From contig DAHUYL010000019.1 of the NCBI GenBank assembly GCA_027315255.1, positions 1 through 38,925 on the forward strand: a stretch of DNA of 38,925 nucleotides, given 5' to 3'. This DNA is from Solirubrobacterales bacterium (GTDB taxonomy: Bacteria > Actinomycetota > Thermoleophilia > Solirubrobacterales > Solirubrobacteraceae). Below, piece after piece: positions 9,845-18,016 of the stretch. The position numbers were made by a program, and so were the translations under genes. Position 1 is the stretch's first letter; the number at the start of each line of letters is the position of its first letter. The notes under the pieces were generated by a model, which was given only the letters and a program-made list of their open reading frames with translations, had not been told where the DNA came from and searched no databases.

Positions 9845-10203
9845 ACGGGTGGCGCGATCGAAGCAGAAGGCGATCGCCAACACTCCTCCAAGTGGCATGG
9901 AAGGCCGGTCCACGGCGATTGAAGGTGCGGGCGCGCTGGGGGCTGGTCTAGTGACGCGACCTACCTCCAGGTTTGAACTTTGGACTGGCCGCCTACCGGC
10001 GCCCGGACGGCATGCTGTCATCCCCGCAGCACCACTCGAACCCTGACCCAAACCCGCCGACTTCAATTGCACCACGAGGCCACTCAAGGTGCCAGACACA
10101 GCCGAAAAGACCGCAAATAGGCCGAAGTCGCGGTCCTGCGGGTCGGTGCCAGAACTCAGCGATTTGCAGGAACTTCAGGCTTTTCAGGCGGGACTGCAGT
10201 AAC
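9845..10203. other. Intergenic right end of the putative island
   Basis: No convincing gene on either strand. Codon usage and composition differ from coding neighbours, and the last 200 bp are noticeably less GC-rich. The 12-mer CGATTTGCAGGA at 10160-10171 also occurs directly after the tRNA-Val gene at 4211-4222, suggesting further shared end sequence or an older, nested insertion. Confidence 0.5.
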
Positions 10204-10249
10204 GCTTCAGACGCGAGAGGTCGCTGGCTCGAGCCCAGCCGTGCCCATC
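10204..10249. repeat. tRNA-Val 3' fragment, right direct repeat (putative attR)
   Basis: A 46-bp copy of 4164-4209 in the same orientation with two differences (C to G at 10210, T to C at 10228). The 5' half of the tRNA is absent, so it is not a gene. It is best read as the attachment-site scar left at the far end of an element that integrated into the tRNA-Val gene. Confidence 0.75.
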
Positions 10250-10326
10250 GAATCGATCGATCGAGGAACACCCTGCGCCGACGCTCCTCGCCCCTTGCCC
10301 GGACGGGGAACGCGCTCATCGCGATC

Positions 10327-10614
10327 TCACAGCCCGCGGTTGCGAGCGTCTTCCGCGAGCGCGGCGCCCATCGTGCCGGGTTCGACGCGGGCCTCGAGCT
10401 CGGCGATCAGCTTGGCGTGCCGCTCCGATTCCCGGTGCACCGAGTCCTGCAGTCCGTCGAGCTGCTGCTCGAGGTGCGCCACCCGCGCTTCGAGCGCCTC
10501 GATGCGATCCGGCTGTGGCTGACCCGCGTCGCTGCCCGGTCGGTCGCCGAGTGTGGCGAGACGGCGAACCTGGCGGATCCGTTTGATCAGCCCATCGCGA
10601 TCGCTCATCGTCAT
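10327..10614 (-). CDS. Small coiled-coil protein
   Basis: A 95-residue hydrophilic protein of unknown function. Residues about 36-80 form a heptad-like coiled coil (RIEALEARVAHLEQQLDGLQ, then more Glu/Leu repeats), flanked by a basic N-terminus (DGLIKRIRQVRRLATLG) and a short tail. No signal peptide or membrane segment. The frame stays open far upstream, so the start is a judgement: ATG 10614 or ATG 10608 (MSDRDG), neither with a good ribosome-binding site. It lies just outside the right repeat of the putative island. Confidence 0.55.
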   Translation of the reverse strand: MTMSDRDGLIKRIRQVRRLATLGDRPGSDAGQPQPDRIEALEARVAHLEQQLDGLQDSVHRESERHAKLIAELEARVEPGTMGAALAEDARNRGL

Positions 10615-10705
10615 CGCCCGCGAAGCTGGTTCGCCTTGGTGGCGGCGCTTGGCGCGTAGCGCCGGCGCCCCTCCCCGGTCATCTGGCTGATCATCAGCGA
10701 TCCGC

Positions 10706-10822
10706 TCAGTGCGCTTCGCGCGCGACTCGCACCTGGCGAGCGCGGAGCGCACACCGCCGAGCGGCCCTCGATGCGCGCATCGGTTCCGGACGGATCACGT
10801 TCTCTCGGGGATTGGTTGCCAT
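10706..10822 (-). CDS. Possible 38-residue basic peptide
   Basis: A short frame starting at ATG 10822 and directly preceded by a strong ribosome-binding site (GGGAGGAG, 5 nt away), encoding MATNPRENVIRPEP followed by an Arg/Ala-rich tail. It lies 91 bp upstream of the coiled-coil gene on the same strand. The only support is the ribosome-binding site; the peptide is not recognised. Apart from it I see no gene between 10615 and 11164. Confidence 0.3.
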   Translation of the reverse strand: MATNPRENVIRPEPMRASRAARRCALRARQVRVAREAH

Positions 10823-11164
10823 CAGACTCCTCCCTTCGCCGGCAAGGTCGGGCTATCGGAGGGAGATTCGCGCCTTGCGCACGGAAGCCCCCGGTCGACG
10901 ACATCGCCGGGCACGCTCGACGGTAGCAGCCGCCAGCGGTCCGGCGGCGCAGACTGCGGTTTGCGCCGCTCGACAGAGGGGAGTAACCTCGCGAACGGTG
11001 CTGACCCCGCGAGCATGCCTTCGGGTTAGGCTCAAATGCCATCGAGGCGCAACCGCGGTGAGGCGAGGAATCTGAGGCCAATGACCAAGACCCGCTGGCC
11101 CAGCGTCCAGAACCGGCGCCCGCGCTCAGGTGAGAGCGTGCCCGGTGTTGCTCGGGTGGCATGA

Positions 11165-11383
11165 ATGGCCTCGGAGACCGAGATCACCCTGCTGGGCGGC
11201 GAGCGTCACCGTGTCGACGGTGACGTAAAAGAGATTGAGCGGTTGATCTTGGACGCTGCGCGGGGATCGATCTTGCAGCTTGCTTGGCTGACCGACGCAC
11301 GGACGGCAGAGCCGTTGGGCGTCAACCCCACGTATGTGATGACGCTCCGCGCGCTCAAGTCGACCGACCAGTCCGCGGCGTGA
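11165..11383 (+). CDS. Hypothetical small protein, 72 residues
   Basis: A compact soluble protein of unknown function: ITLLGGERHRVDGDVKEIER, then a helix LILDAARGSI, then a strand LQLAWLTDA and a final strand PTYVMTLRAL. The pattern of short strands around a helix looks like a real fold. The ATG at 11165 is the only reasonable start; its ribosome-binding site is weak. It converges with the small basic protein gene. I do not assign a function. Confidence 0.65.
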   Translation: MASETEITLLGGERHRVDGDVKEIERLILDAARGSILQLAWLTDARTAEPLGVNPTYVMTLRALKSTDQSAA

Positions 11384-11408
11384 TCCGCACGACCGTCGGT
11401 GGCGGTTG

Positions 11409-11588
11409 CTAGCCCGCGGGATCTGTGACCTGGCCTTCCGGGAGGACGGCGTCGGGCTCGCTCGAGGGGTGCGCAGCGGCATCCCGTCTGGCGCGCTTCC
11501 TCGCCTCCTTCTCGACCCGACGCTCGCGGAGTCTGCTCTCGCGGGTGAGCTTTGCCATCGTCGTCTTCTTCTTGCCGGCTGAGGCCAT
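11409..11588 (-). CDS. Small highly basic protein
   Basis: A 59-residue protein, MASAGKKKTTMAKLTRESRL followed by an Arg/Lys/Glu-rich helix and a Pro/Glu-rich tail. Proteins beginning MAKLTRESRLRERR occur as short conserved hypotheticals in actinobacteria, in my recollection. The charge suggests nucleic-acid or ribosome contact, but this is inference. AGGA lies about 8 nt before ATG 11588; ATG 11558 (MAKL) is the alternative start. Confidence 0.6.
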   Translation of the reverse strand: MASAGKKKTTMAKLTRESRLRERRVEKEARKRARRDAAAHPSSEPDAVLPEGQVTDPAG

Positions 11589-11783
11589 GGGTGTCCGTCC
11601 TGTCGTTTGTTGGTCTGAGCGCGTCCACGGCACGCGAGCGTCCACGGTCGAGCGGGCTGCCGGATCGCCGACGGTCCGGGCGAATTCCAGGGAAGCCGCT
11701 GGGCCGCGACGGCGATGCGGTGTCGCGGCCCGGAGTGCGCCGGTAACGCGTCCGCACCAGCTGCCGCGTGAGACCTTGCACTC

Positions 11784-11806
11784 GGGAGGGCGCAGCGCGC
11801 CCTCCC
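11784..11806 (-). terminator. Hairpin downstream of the cold-shock gene
   Basis: A perfect 10-bp stem (GGGAGGGCGC/GCGCCCTCCC) with a 3-nt loop, 28 bp after the cold-shock gene stop. No T-run follows on the minus strand; on the plus strand GTTT follows. Probably the cold-shock transcript end. Confidence 0.6.
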
Positions 11807-11833
11807 GTTTCGCTTGGACGGTCGGCTCTAGAT

Positions 11834-12037
11834 CTAGAGCGTGTGGACGTTCGCGGCGGCCGGGCCCTTGGGGCCCTGCTCGGCGTTGTAGCTCACCTTG
11901 GCACCCTCGGCGAGCGACTTGAAGCCGTCACCTTGGATCGCGCTGTGATGCACGAACAGATCCTTGCCCGAGTCATCGGGCGTGATGAACCCAAAGCCCT
12001 TGTCGTCACTGAACCACTTCACGGTTCCGGTTGCCAT
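11834..12037 (-). CDS. cspA: CspA-family cold-shock protein
   Basis: A 67-residue single cold-shock domain that binds single-stranded RNA/DNA and acts as an RNA chaperone. The family start [17 protein letters not shown] contains RNP1 (KGFGFI, residues 13-18), and LFVHHSAI (27-34) is RNP2. The C-terminus [10 protein letters not shown] is also typical. GGAGG lies 6 nt before the ATG at 12037. Length matches the family exactly. The 212 bp upstream to the divergent SIS gene could hold the long leader common in cold-shock mRNAs, but no defined element is visible. Confidence 0.96.
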   Translation of the reverse strand: MATGTVKWFSDDKGFGFITPDDSGKDLFVHHSAIQGDGFKSLAEGAKVSYNAEQGPKGPAAANVHTL

Positions 12038-12249
12038 CGTTCCCTCCAGGGGTATGTGCGCTGCGAAACGCGGAGGGTGCAACGAAGCAACGACTGCGAA
12101 AACGCGGGGCACCGCTTCGGCCGAGCTGACGCTCGACCCGGTTCGAGTAGTCTAGCGGTCCGGGGGCGGCAGGTCTGCCCGGACGCAGCACGGCCGGATC
12201 GGCAACAACGCCGACTGGCCGAAGCTCCTCGCACTACGCTGCCCTGGGC

Positions 12250-13212
12250 GTGAGCGCCCTGTCGGAAACGATCGCCGGGCAGCCGGCGGCGCTGCAGTCG
12301 GTGCTGGGCCTCGACCTCAGCGAGCCTGCCGCGCGGCTGGCGGGCTGCCGGCGGTTCCTTCTCGTCGGCACGGGCACGAGCCAGCATGCCGCAGAGCTCG
12401 GCGCGGCGATGTTCGCCGGGGGCGCTGCAGAGGTGCAGTGGCGCTCCTCGGCCGGGCAAGCGTGGAACTCGCCTCGACTCTCGGCCGACGACGGCGTGGT
12501 CGTGATCTCGCACACGGCCGAGACTGCGTTTGCGCGGCGGGCGCGCGCCTGTGCACTCGAACGAGGGGCGCGGGTGGTGTCGATCACCGGGATCGGCTGC
12601 GGCTGGCCCGACGCGATCGAGACCGTCGCCCGCGAGCGCTCGGAGACGTACACCGTCAGCTACCTTGCGGCGCTGCTGGTGCTGGCGCGGCTCGCGGTGG
12701 CGCTCGGCCTGTCGCCGTTCGACGAGAGCCAGTTGCAAGCCCTGCCAGACCGCGTGCGGGCCGCCACCGAAGCGCCACCTGTCCTGCCCTCGCCTCCGCG
12801 CCGGATGGTGGTTCTGGCGGGCGCCGGCCCAGGCTCGATCACGGCTCGGGAAGGTGCGCTGAAGCTGCGGGAGGCGGCCCGTGTGCTCGCCGATGGCTAC
12901 GAGGCCGAATACCTCCTCCACGGCTCGGCCGTGCCGCTGACCGGCGAGGACGTATTCATCGCAGTCGATCCCGGATCGGATCGGTTCGGACTGCTCGACG
13001 GCCTGGCCCACGCCGCGTCGCAGCAGGGCATCCACGTCGCGACCGTCGAGGAACCCGGTGGGATCCACCCGCTGCTGATTCAGTTCCCGCTGACCGTCCG
13101 GCTGCAGGTGCTCGCCTCGACGCTGGCCGACGCACGCGGTCACGATCCCGACCGAGTGATCACCGGTCCGTGGGCAGCTGACCGCCTCTGGCAGGCCGGA
13201 GCGCCGTCCTAG
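12250..13212 (+). CDS. SIS-domain protein related to the GlmS isomerase half
   Basis: A 320-residue protein with two SIS (sugar isomerase) domains and no glutaminase domain. The first has the phosphosugar loop VGTGTSQHAAELG (about 39-51) and SHTAET (about 87-92). The second has GAGPGSITAREGALKLRE (about 195-212) with the EYLLHG segment and ends DPDRVITGPW. This corresponds to the isomerase half of glucosamine-6-phosphate synthase or to AgaS-like deaminase/isomerases acting on aldose/ketose phosphates. The start is GTG 12250, the only one in frame, without a clear ribosome-binding site. Its last 53 bp overlap the end of the convergent beta-propeller gene. Confidence 0.85.
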   Translation: MSALSETIAGQPAALQSVLGLDLSEPAARLAGCRRFLLVGTGTSQHAAELGAAMFAGGAAEVQWRSSAGQAWNSPRLSADDGVVVISHTAETAFARRARACALERGARVVSITGIGCGWPDAIETVARERSETYTVSYLAALLVLARLAVALGLSPFDESQLQALPDRVRAATEAPPVLPSPPRRMVVLAGAGPGSITAREGALKLREAARVLADGYEAEYLLHGSAVPLTGEDVFIAVDPGSDRFGLLDGLAHAASQQGIHVATVEEPGGIHPLLIQFPLTVRLQVLASTLADARGHDPDRVITGPWAADRLWQAGAPS

Positions 13213-15331
13213 GCGAACCTGGCGTCGGGACGACGATCGGCGGGTGGGTCACCGCCGGGAACGCGGCGAACCCGGTGGGGCTGAGCGTGTCTAGGCTCGA
13301 CGCGCCGACGCCGGCATCGGAGACCGTGTACAGCTCGGTCCCGACGACGAGCGCCCGCGTGATCGGCGGCGCGTAGCCGTTCGCCGCCGGTGCCGACACC
13401 GTGCCGAGCTGGTCGATCCCGGACTGGTCGATGTGGAAGCCGATCGCGCCGACGAACTGCTGGCCGGAGGACACGGTCCCCCCGCCGGGGGCGGGCGACC
13501 CGCTCGGCCCCGGGTAGACCTGGACCGGCAGCACCGCGAGTCCCGTCGCGGGCCAGAACAGGAAGGCGTGGGAGTCGTACTGGGCACCCGAGAACGAGCC
13601 CTGCCCGAGTGAGGTTTGCTGGATCAGCCTGGGTTGTCCCGGCACCGACACGTCGAACAGCTCCAGCTGCGCACCCGACGGTTCGTTCGTCGCCCCGACC
13701 GCCTGGCCGATCCCGAGCAGCAGCCCGGGGCTCAGCGGTTGCAGGTACGAGGAGTAACCCGCCAGGTCGAGCTGCCCTGACACCCGCGGAGCGGTCGGAT
13801 CGCTCAGATCGATCGTGTACAGCGGGTCGACCTGGTGGAAGGTCACCACATAGCCCGTGTCGCCGACGAAGCGGACCGAGTAGATCCGCTCACCCACGCC
13901 AAGGCCGGACAGGCTTCCGACCTGGACCAGTTGGCTCCCGCTCGTCCCGAGCACCGTCACATAGCTCTGACTGGGAACCTGCGGCGTGCTCCCGTCCCAG
14001 TACTCGGGCATGCTCGTGCTCGCCACGCGCAGGTAGCCGTTCCACTCGGACAGCGAGAACTGGTTCAGCAGGAACCCGGGCGCATCGCCGCTGGCGACGA
14101 ACGGCGTCCCGGTCGTGCCGGTCGCGTCGAAGCGGTCGATCTGCGTCGTCTCGGACGGCGGCAGCTGCGCGACGGGCGTGTCCGGATTGATCCATCGCTG
14201 GCTCGCGACGTACAGGCTGTCCTGCGAGCCGTAGACGACCTGCGCGTCCGCCATCAATGCGTCGGCGCTCGTCGTCGACAGCCCGGTGTCGATGTCGAAC
14301 GTGACGATCGTGACCATTCCGAGGCCGGAGAACTCGGCCGGCCGCTCGATCTGCCCGCAGCCGACAAGCGGCCGGGTGTACCGAGCCCGGCGGCGGCCGT
14401 AGCTGTGGAACTGGACGCTCGGCACATAGCCGCTCGTTCGCGTGCGCAGGATCGGCTGCTCGATCGCGCGTGGGGCGGACGAGATCACGATCCTCGCGAT
14501 GGAGCCGTTCTGCCGGGCGGCAACGAAACGGCCGTCGATCGTCTCGCTGCTGACGACGCGCATCGCGGCCGGGTTGCTGACGTCGATCTCCGTGAGCGTC
14601 GTGCTTCCACCGAGGTAGTACGGGAGCGGATCAGCGACCGGTGGCCGCGCCGCCGGTGCGGCCACCGGGGCCGGCACCACCGCGGGCGCCGCGCCCGGCA
14701 CCCCGACGGGAAGCAACGGCTCGAACAGCCCGGCGGTCGAGATCACGATCAGGTGGGTGCCGCTCAGCAGCAGCTGCGAGTCGTATGCAGAAGCCCCGAG
14801 GTCGAGCGAGTCGATCAGCTTCGGCGATCCGCTCGTCACGTCGACGGCCTCGAGCTGGTTCTGGTCGACCGCGAAGATCGTCGAGCCGTCCGTCTTGACC
14901 GTGTCCGGCTCGTCGACGCCTGGCTCCTGATCGTTCGTGGTCGAGAACCCGGCGCCACCGGCGGTCGAACCCGTCGACCCCGTCGCCCCAGTGGCGCCCG
15001 TCGACCCGGTCCCGGTGGCCGGGGCACCGGCGCCAGGCGCGGGCGCCGCCAGCACCGGCCCGACCCCGGCCACCGGCCCGGTCGGACCGCTCGGGATGCC
15101 GTGGGTCACCGCCAGGTAACGGCGGCCGTATCGCACGAGCTGCGCGCAGGATCCGAACGCGTGCGGCGCCCCCGGCCGGCGTCCGCGCTCCGGTTGCACC
15201 GAGCTCGAGGACCGGGGCTCCACTCGCGCCGGCGCCGCGACCACCGCGACGCCGAGCAGCGCCCCCGCCAGGACGAGCACGACAATCGCCGTCCGACCAC
15301 CCGCCTTGTTCGCCAGAAGCCAAGCTCGCAT
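13160..15331 (-). CDS. Secreted/membrane-anchored beta-propeller domain protein
   Basis: A 723-residue extracytoplasmic protein. A single N-terminal hydrophobic segment (TAIVVLVLAGALLGVAVVAA, about residues 15-34) is a signal or anchor. A Gly/Ala/Thr/Pro-rich linker (about 100-145) leads to the family signature FSTTNDQEPGVDEPDTVKTD, close to TNVQVEGVDEADIVKTDG of beta-propeller (Beta_propel) proteins. Repeated blades follow to near the C-terminus. Function is unknown; relatives are often linked with surface or peptidase roles. ATG 15331 has GGGAGAG just upstream; an in-frame upstream start at 15409 lacks support. The final 30 residues after FAAFPAV look like a tail reading into the neighbouring SIS gene. 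Confidence 0.85.
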   Translation of the reverse strand: MRAWLLANKAGGRTAIVVLVLAGALLGVAVVAAPARVEPRSSSSVQPERGRRPGAPHAFGSCAQLVRYGRRYLAVTHGIPSGPTGPVAGVGPVLAAPAPGAGAPATGTGSTGATGATGSTGSTAGGAGFSTTNDQEPGVDEPDTVKTDGSTIFAVDQNQLEAVDVTSGSPKLIDSLDLGASAYDSQLLLSGTHLIVISTAGLFEPLLPVGVPGAAPAVVPAPVAAPAARPPVADPLPYYLGGSTTLTEIDVSNPAAMRVVSSETIDGRFVAARQNGSIARIVISSAPRAIEQPILRTRTSGYVPSVQFHSYGRRRARYTRPLVGCGQIERPAEFSGLGMVTIVTFDIDTGLSTTSADALMADAQVVYGSQDSLYVASQRWINPDTPVAQLPPSETTQIDRFDATGTTGTPFVASGDAPGFLLNQFSLSEWNGYLRVASTSMPEYWDGSTPQVPSQSYVTVLGTSGSQLVQVGSLSGLGVGERIYSVRFVGDTGYVVTFHQVDPLYTIDLSDPTAPRVSGQLDLAGYSSYLQPLSPGLLLGIGQAVGATNEPSGAQLELFDVSVPGQPRLIQQTSLGQGSFSGAQYDSHAFLFWPATGLAVLPVQVYPGPSGSPAPGGGTVSSGQQFVGAIGFHIDQSGIDQLGTVSAPAANGYAPPITRALVVGTELYTVSDAGVGASSLDTLSPTGFAAFPAVTHPPIVVPTPGSPRTALRPARGGQLPTDR

Positions 15332-15383
15332 CGTCTCTCCCTCGGACTCGCGGATCCCCGAAAACCTATGCTTCCCGCCAGGA

Positions 15384-15605
15384 CTACGTTCCAGCCCCGT
15401 TCTCGTCACACGCGTCGCGCAGCGCCGCGAACATCGCGTCCACGGCGGGCTGGCGCCGTGCCCCGGGAAGCGTCACGGCCGTGATCCGGCGGACCGCGGG
15501 AGGATCGAGCGGAGCGATCGCGATCTCGGGCCGTCGGTGCGCCCGGAGCGCGAGCCCGGTCAGCTGCGCCCAAGCGGTCGACCGCGCCCGCAGCGCGTTT
15601 GCGCG
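15384..15605 (-). pseudogene. LysR-type regulator, C-terminal remnant
   Basis: About 73 residues that look like the end of a LysR effector-binding domain: GLALRAHRRPEIAIAPLDPP, then VRRITAVTLPGARRQPAVDAM and an LRDAC tail before the stop. The helix-turn-helix region and most of the effector domain are missing. The remnant directly abuts a headless aminotransferase on the opposite strand, so it seems to be one side of a deletion that removed the shared promoter region. Confidence 0.6.
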
Positions 15606-16496
15606 CATCACAAGGTGACCCCCGCCGACGTCGCGATCGGCCACCAGGTGTCGCCGTTCGTCGGCCTCGTCGCAGCATCGCTGCCACGCGCGAACGTGCT
15701 CGCCGTCGAGGGCGACCTCATCTCACTGCTGTTCCCGTTCCTGACAGCAGGCTGCGCCGTTCGCACCGTCGCGCTCGACCGGCTCGCCGAGATCGTCGAC
15801 TCGAGCACCGATCTGATCGCCGTCTCCGCGGTCCAGTCCGCCGACGGTCGCCTCGCCGATCTCGACGCGGTCGCCGCCGCGGCGTCCGTGCACGGGGCGC
15901 TGACGGTCATCGACGCAACCCAGGCCTGCGGCTGGCTGCCGCTCGACGCAAGCCGGTTCGACGTCGTCGTCGCCGGCGGTTACAAGTGGATCTGCCATCC
16001 GCGCGGGACCGCGTTCATGACAGTGTCACCCTCCGTGCGCGAGCGAATCCGCCCGCACGCCGCCGGCTGGTACGCGGGCGAGCATCCCTGGGAGACGTGC
16101 TACGGCGCTCCGCTGAGGCTTGCTTCCGATTCGCGCCGGTTCGACGCCTCCCCCGCGTGGTTCAGCTGGCACGCGGCTGCCGCCGCGCTGGCGCTGTTCG
16201 AGACCGTCGTCGTCGAGGGGATCCACGATCACGACCTGACACTCGCCAATCGGCTCCGCGCCGGGCTCGGGCTCGAGCCGGGAGACTCGGCGATCGTGTC
16301 GCTCGCGACCACCGACGGCGCCGGCGAGCGGCTCGCGCGCACCGGGGTGCGAGCGTCTGTGCGCGTTGGCCGAGTCCGCCTGAGCGCTCACCTGTACAAC
16401 GACGAACGTGACGTCGACCTCGCGCTCGAGGCGCTCCGCGGAACCGCATTCGGAACGGCAACCGCCGGTGTCACGGGCGCGGCGCGCAAGCGCTAG
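15606..16496 (+). pseudogene. Class V aminotransferase (NifS/CsdB-like fold), N-terminally truncated
   Basis: About 295 residues of a PLP enzyme of aminotransferase class V. The pocket aspartate is in VIDATQACGWLPL, the PLP lysine is in VVAGGYKWICHPRGTAF, and the C-terminal domain runs to RVRLSAHLYNDERDVDLALE. Intact relatives begin about 70-90 residues earlier with the strand LDHAA and the helix carrying the cofactor phosphate site; these are absent. The nearest start is GTG 15615 (VTPADVAIGH) without a ribosome-binding site. The rest of the frame is intact, so a shortened product is possible but is unlikely to be active. It ends in a CTAG shared with the stop of the convergent ArsR gene. 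Confidence 0.7.
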
Positions 16497-16837
16497 CGCG
16501 CCGCCCGGCCACCGACGACGGCGTCGATCAGCCCGGGGAATCGCCGCTCGACGTCCTCGCGCCGAAGCGAGATGTAACGCTGGGTCCCGGCCGGCCGCGA
16601 GCGCGTCAGCCCCGCCTCGCGCAGCGTGCGCAGGTGATACGAGCCGGTCGAGTTCGGCACTCCGAGGGTGGCGTACACCTCGCCGCACACCCGCGGCCGG
16701 CCGTCGGCCAGCAGGCGCATGATCTCCAGCCGAGCAGGATCCCCGAGCGCCCGCATGATCGTCGCCAGGTCGAGTGACTCGACCGGCGGGTGATGTATCC
16801 GCTCGGCCACCGGACGCCTGACGCCGACACTGCTCAT
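16493..16837 (-). CDS. ArsR-type winged-helix regulator
   Basis: A 114-residue ArsR/HTH_20-type regulator. The winged helix covers about residues 22-95: LDLATIMRALGDPARLEIMR, then VCGEVYATLGVPNSTGSYHL as recognition region, then LRTLREAGL and a wing ending RYISLRRED. No cysteine pair typical of metal sensors is seen apart from one Cys, so the signal is probably not a metal. GGAGG is only 2 nt before the ATG, an awkward spacing. The broken MFS gene is divergent from it and may have been its target. Its stop overlaps the aminotransferase stop within CTAG. Confidence 0.85.
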   Translation of the reverse strand: MSSVGVRRPVAERIHHPPVESLDLATIMRALGDPARLEIMRLLADGRPRVCGEVYATLGVPNSTGSYHLRTLREAGLTRSRPAGTQRYISLRREDVERRFPGLIDAVVGGRAAR

Positions 16838-16892
16838 CACCTCCGATGATAGTCCCCTACTACGCTACTTCCAAGGATTTGGAATAAGGAAC

Positions 16893-17538
16893 GAGTGGCT
16901 GTTGGTCGCGCGGGCCGTCCAGGGGGCTCGCCACCGGGCTGGCGCTGAGCACTGCGAGTGCGGCGCTGCTCGATCTGCACCCGCGGCGGGACCCGCACGC
17001 CGTCGGCCTTCCCAACGGCGCCGCGAGCGCCGGCGGGATGGGTCTCGGCGTGCTCACCTCGGCGGCGATCGTCGAGGTGCTGCCGGCGCTCGTGCCGGAG
17101 CCGAGCGGGAGGCTGTTTCACACCACCGATCACCTCGTCGGCGGACTGAGCGTGTTCGCGCTCGCGGGTCCCGTAGCCGTCTCGCAGGTGGTCTTCGCGG
17201 GCCCGCCGTACGTGGTCACCTCGGTCGCGGGTGGCGCCGGCTTCGGAGTGGCGTTCCTCGGGTCGCTCCGGGCCCTGTCGGGCGCGATCCCGCCGGAGCA
17301 GCGGGGTGCGGTGATGTCGGCGTTCTAGATCGTTGCGTACGCGTCGCTGTCGGTGCCTGCGATCCTCGCCGGCGTGCTCACGACCCCGCCTGGGCTGGCG
17401 ACGACGTTCGATGCGTTCGGCTCGGCGATCGCGGTGGTCGCGCTCACGGTCGCGGCGCTCGCGTGGCGCGTCCGGCCGCGTCCGGCGCACGCCGCCGCTG
17501 ACCGTACGCTTGACCGATGCCAGACGTGTTCAACCTGA
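16893..17538 (+). pseudogene. MFS transporter remnant (truncated, frameshifted, amber codon)
   Basis: The C-terminal two-thirds of a major facilitator exporter. EWLLVARAVQG is followed, after an extra G in the run at 16922-16926, by LATGLALSTASAALLDL, the helix-4 motif of drug/sugar-type MFS proteins. Several more hydrophobic segments follow. A TAG at 17326-17328 interrupts MSAF-IVAYASLSVPAILAG, where relatives have MSAFY(I/V)VAY, so a tyrosine codon has probably mutated to amber. The first three helices are missing. The frame finally stops at 17538, 22 bp inside the cupin gene. Three independent lesions make this a pseudogene. Confidence 0.82.
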
Positions 17539-18005
17539 ACCGCGACCCGGACTGGGATCGGACCGAGGAGCGCCCCGGCTGGCTCAGCAAGGGTGCATCG
17601 GTCAGCCGTCAGCTCGGCGCCGAGCTGATCGGCGGCAGCCTGTACGAGCTCGAGCCGGGCAGCCGCCTGTGGCCGTACCACACACACCACGCCAACGAGG
17701 AGTGGCTGCTGGTCGTCCGCGGCCGGCCCACGCTCCGCACGCACGACGGTGACCGGGAGCTCGACGCGGGCGACATGGTCGCGTTTCCGCGCGGCGAGCA
17801 CGGCTACCACCAGCTCGTGAATCGCACGACCGAGCCGATCCGCGTGCTGATGCTCTCGACGCGGATCGGGCCGGACATCGTCCACTACCCCGACAGCGGC
17901 AAGTTCGGCGCGCGCGACGCGAGCGGCAAGCGACTCTTGATGAACCGTCCGGGCCCCTTCCTCGATTACTGGGACGGCGAGCCGGAAGGCCCGCTGCCGG
18001 GCTAG
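17517..18005 (+). CDS. Cupin-domain protein
   Basis: A 162-residue single-domain cupin. Motif 1 is PYHTHHANEEWLLVVRG (residues 53-69), with H55/H57, E61 or E62 as likely metal ligands; motif 2 is DMVAFPRGEHGYHQLVN (86-102), with H95 or H98. No fused domain indicates the substrate. Small cupins of this kind include dioxygenases, isomerases and sugar-binding proteins, and the reaction here is unknown. No ribosome-binding site is visible before ATG 17517, and the gene may have been translated by read-through from the MFS gene upstream. It is followed by a strong hairpin. Confidence 0.85.
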   Translation: MPDVFNLNRDPDWDRTEERPGWLSKGASVSRQLGAELIGGSLYELEPGSRLWPYHTHHANEEWLLVVRGRPTLRTHDGDRELDAGDMVAFPRGEHGYHQLVNRTTEPIRVLMLSTRIGPDIVHYPDSGKFGARDASGKRLLMNRPGPFLDYWDGEPEGPLPG

Positions 18006-18016
18006 CACCGCGCTGC

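Noticed and set aside
10204..10249. A second tRNA gene
   Set aside because: Only the 3' part is present; the acceptor 5' strand and D arm are missing, so it cannot fold.
10709..11162. Overlapping frames of 60-180 codons on both strands
   Set aside because: Low-complexity Arg/Ser/Ala products, no starts with ribosome-binding sites apart from the short frame listed, and no recognisable motif.
17326..17328. Recoded TAG (pyrrolysine-like) in the MFS gene
   Set aside because: The gene also lacks its N-terminus and has an upstream frameshift, and TAG ends several intact genes here (for example the beta-glucosidase and the cupin), so a plain nonsense mutation is the simpler reading.
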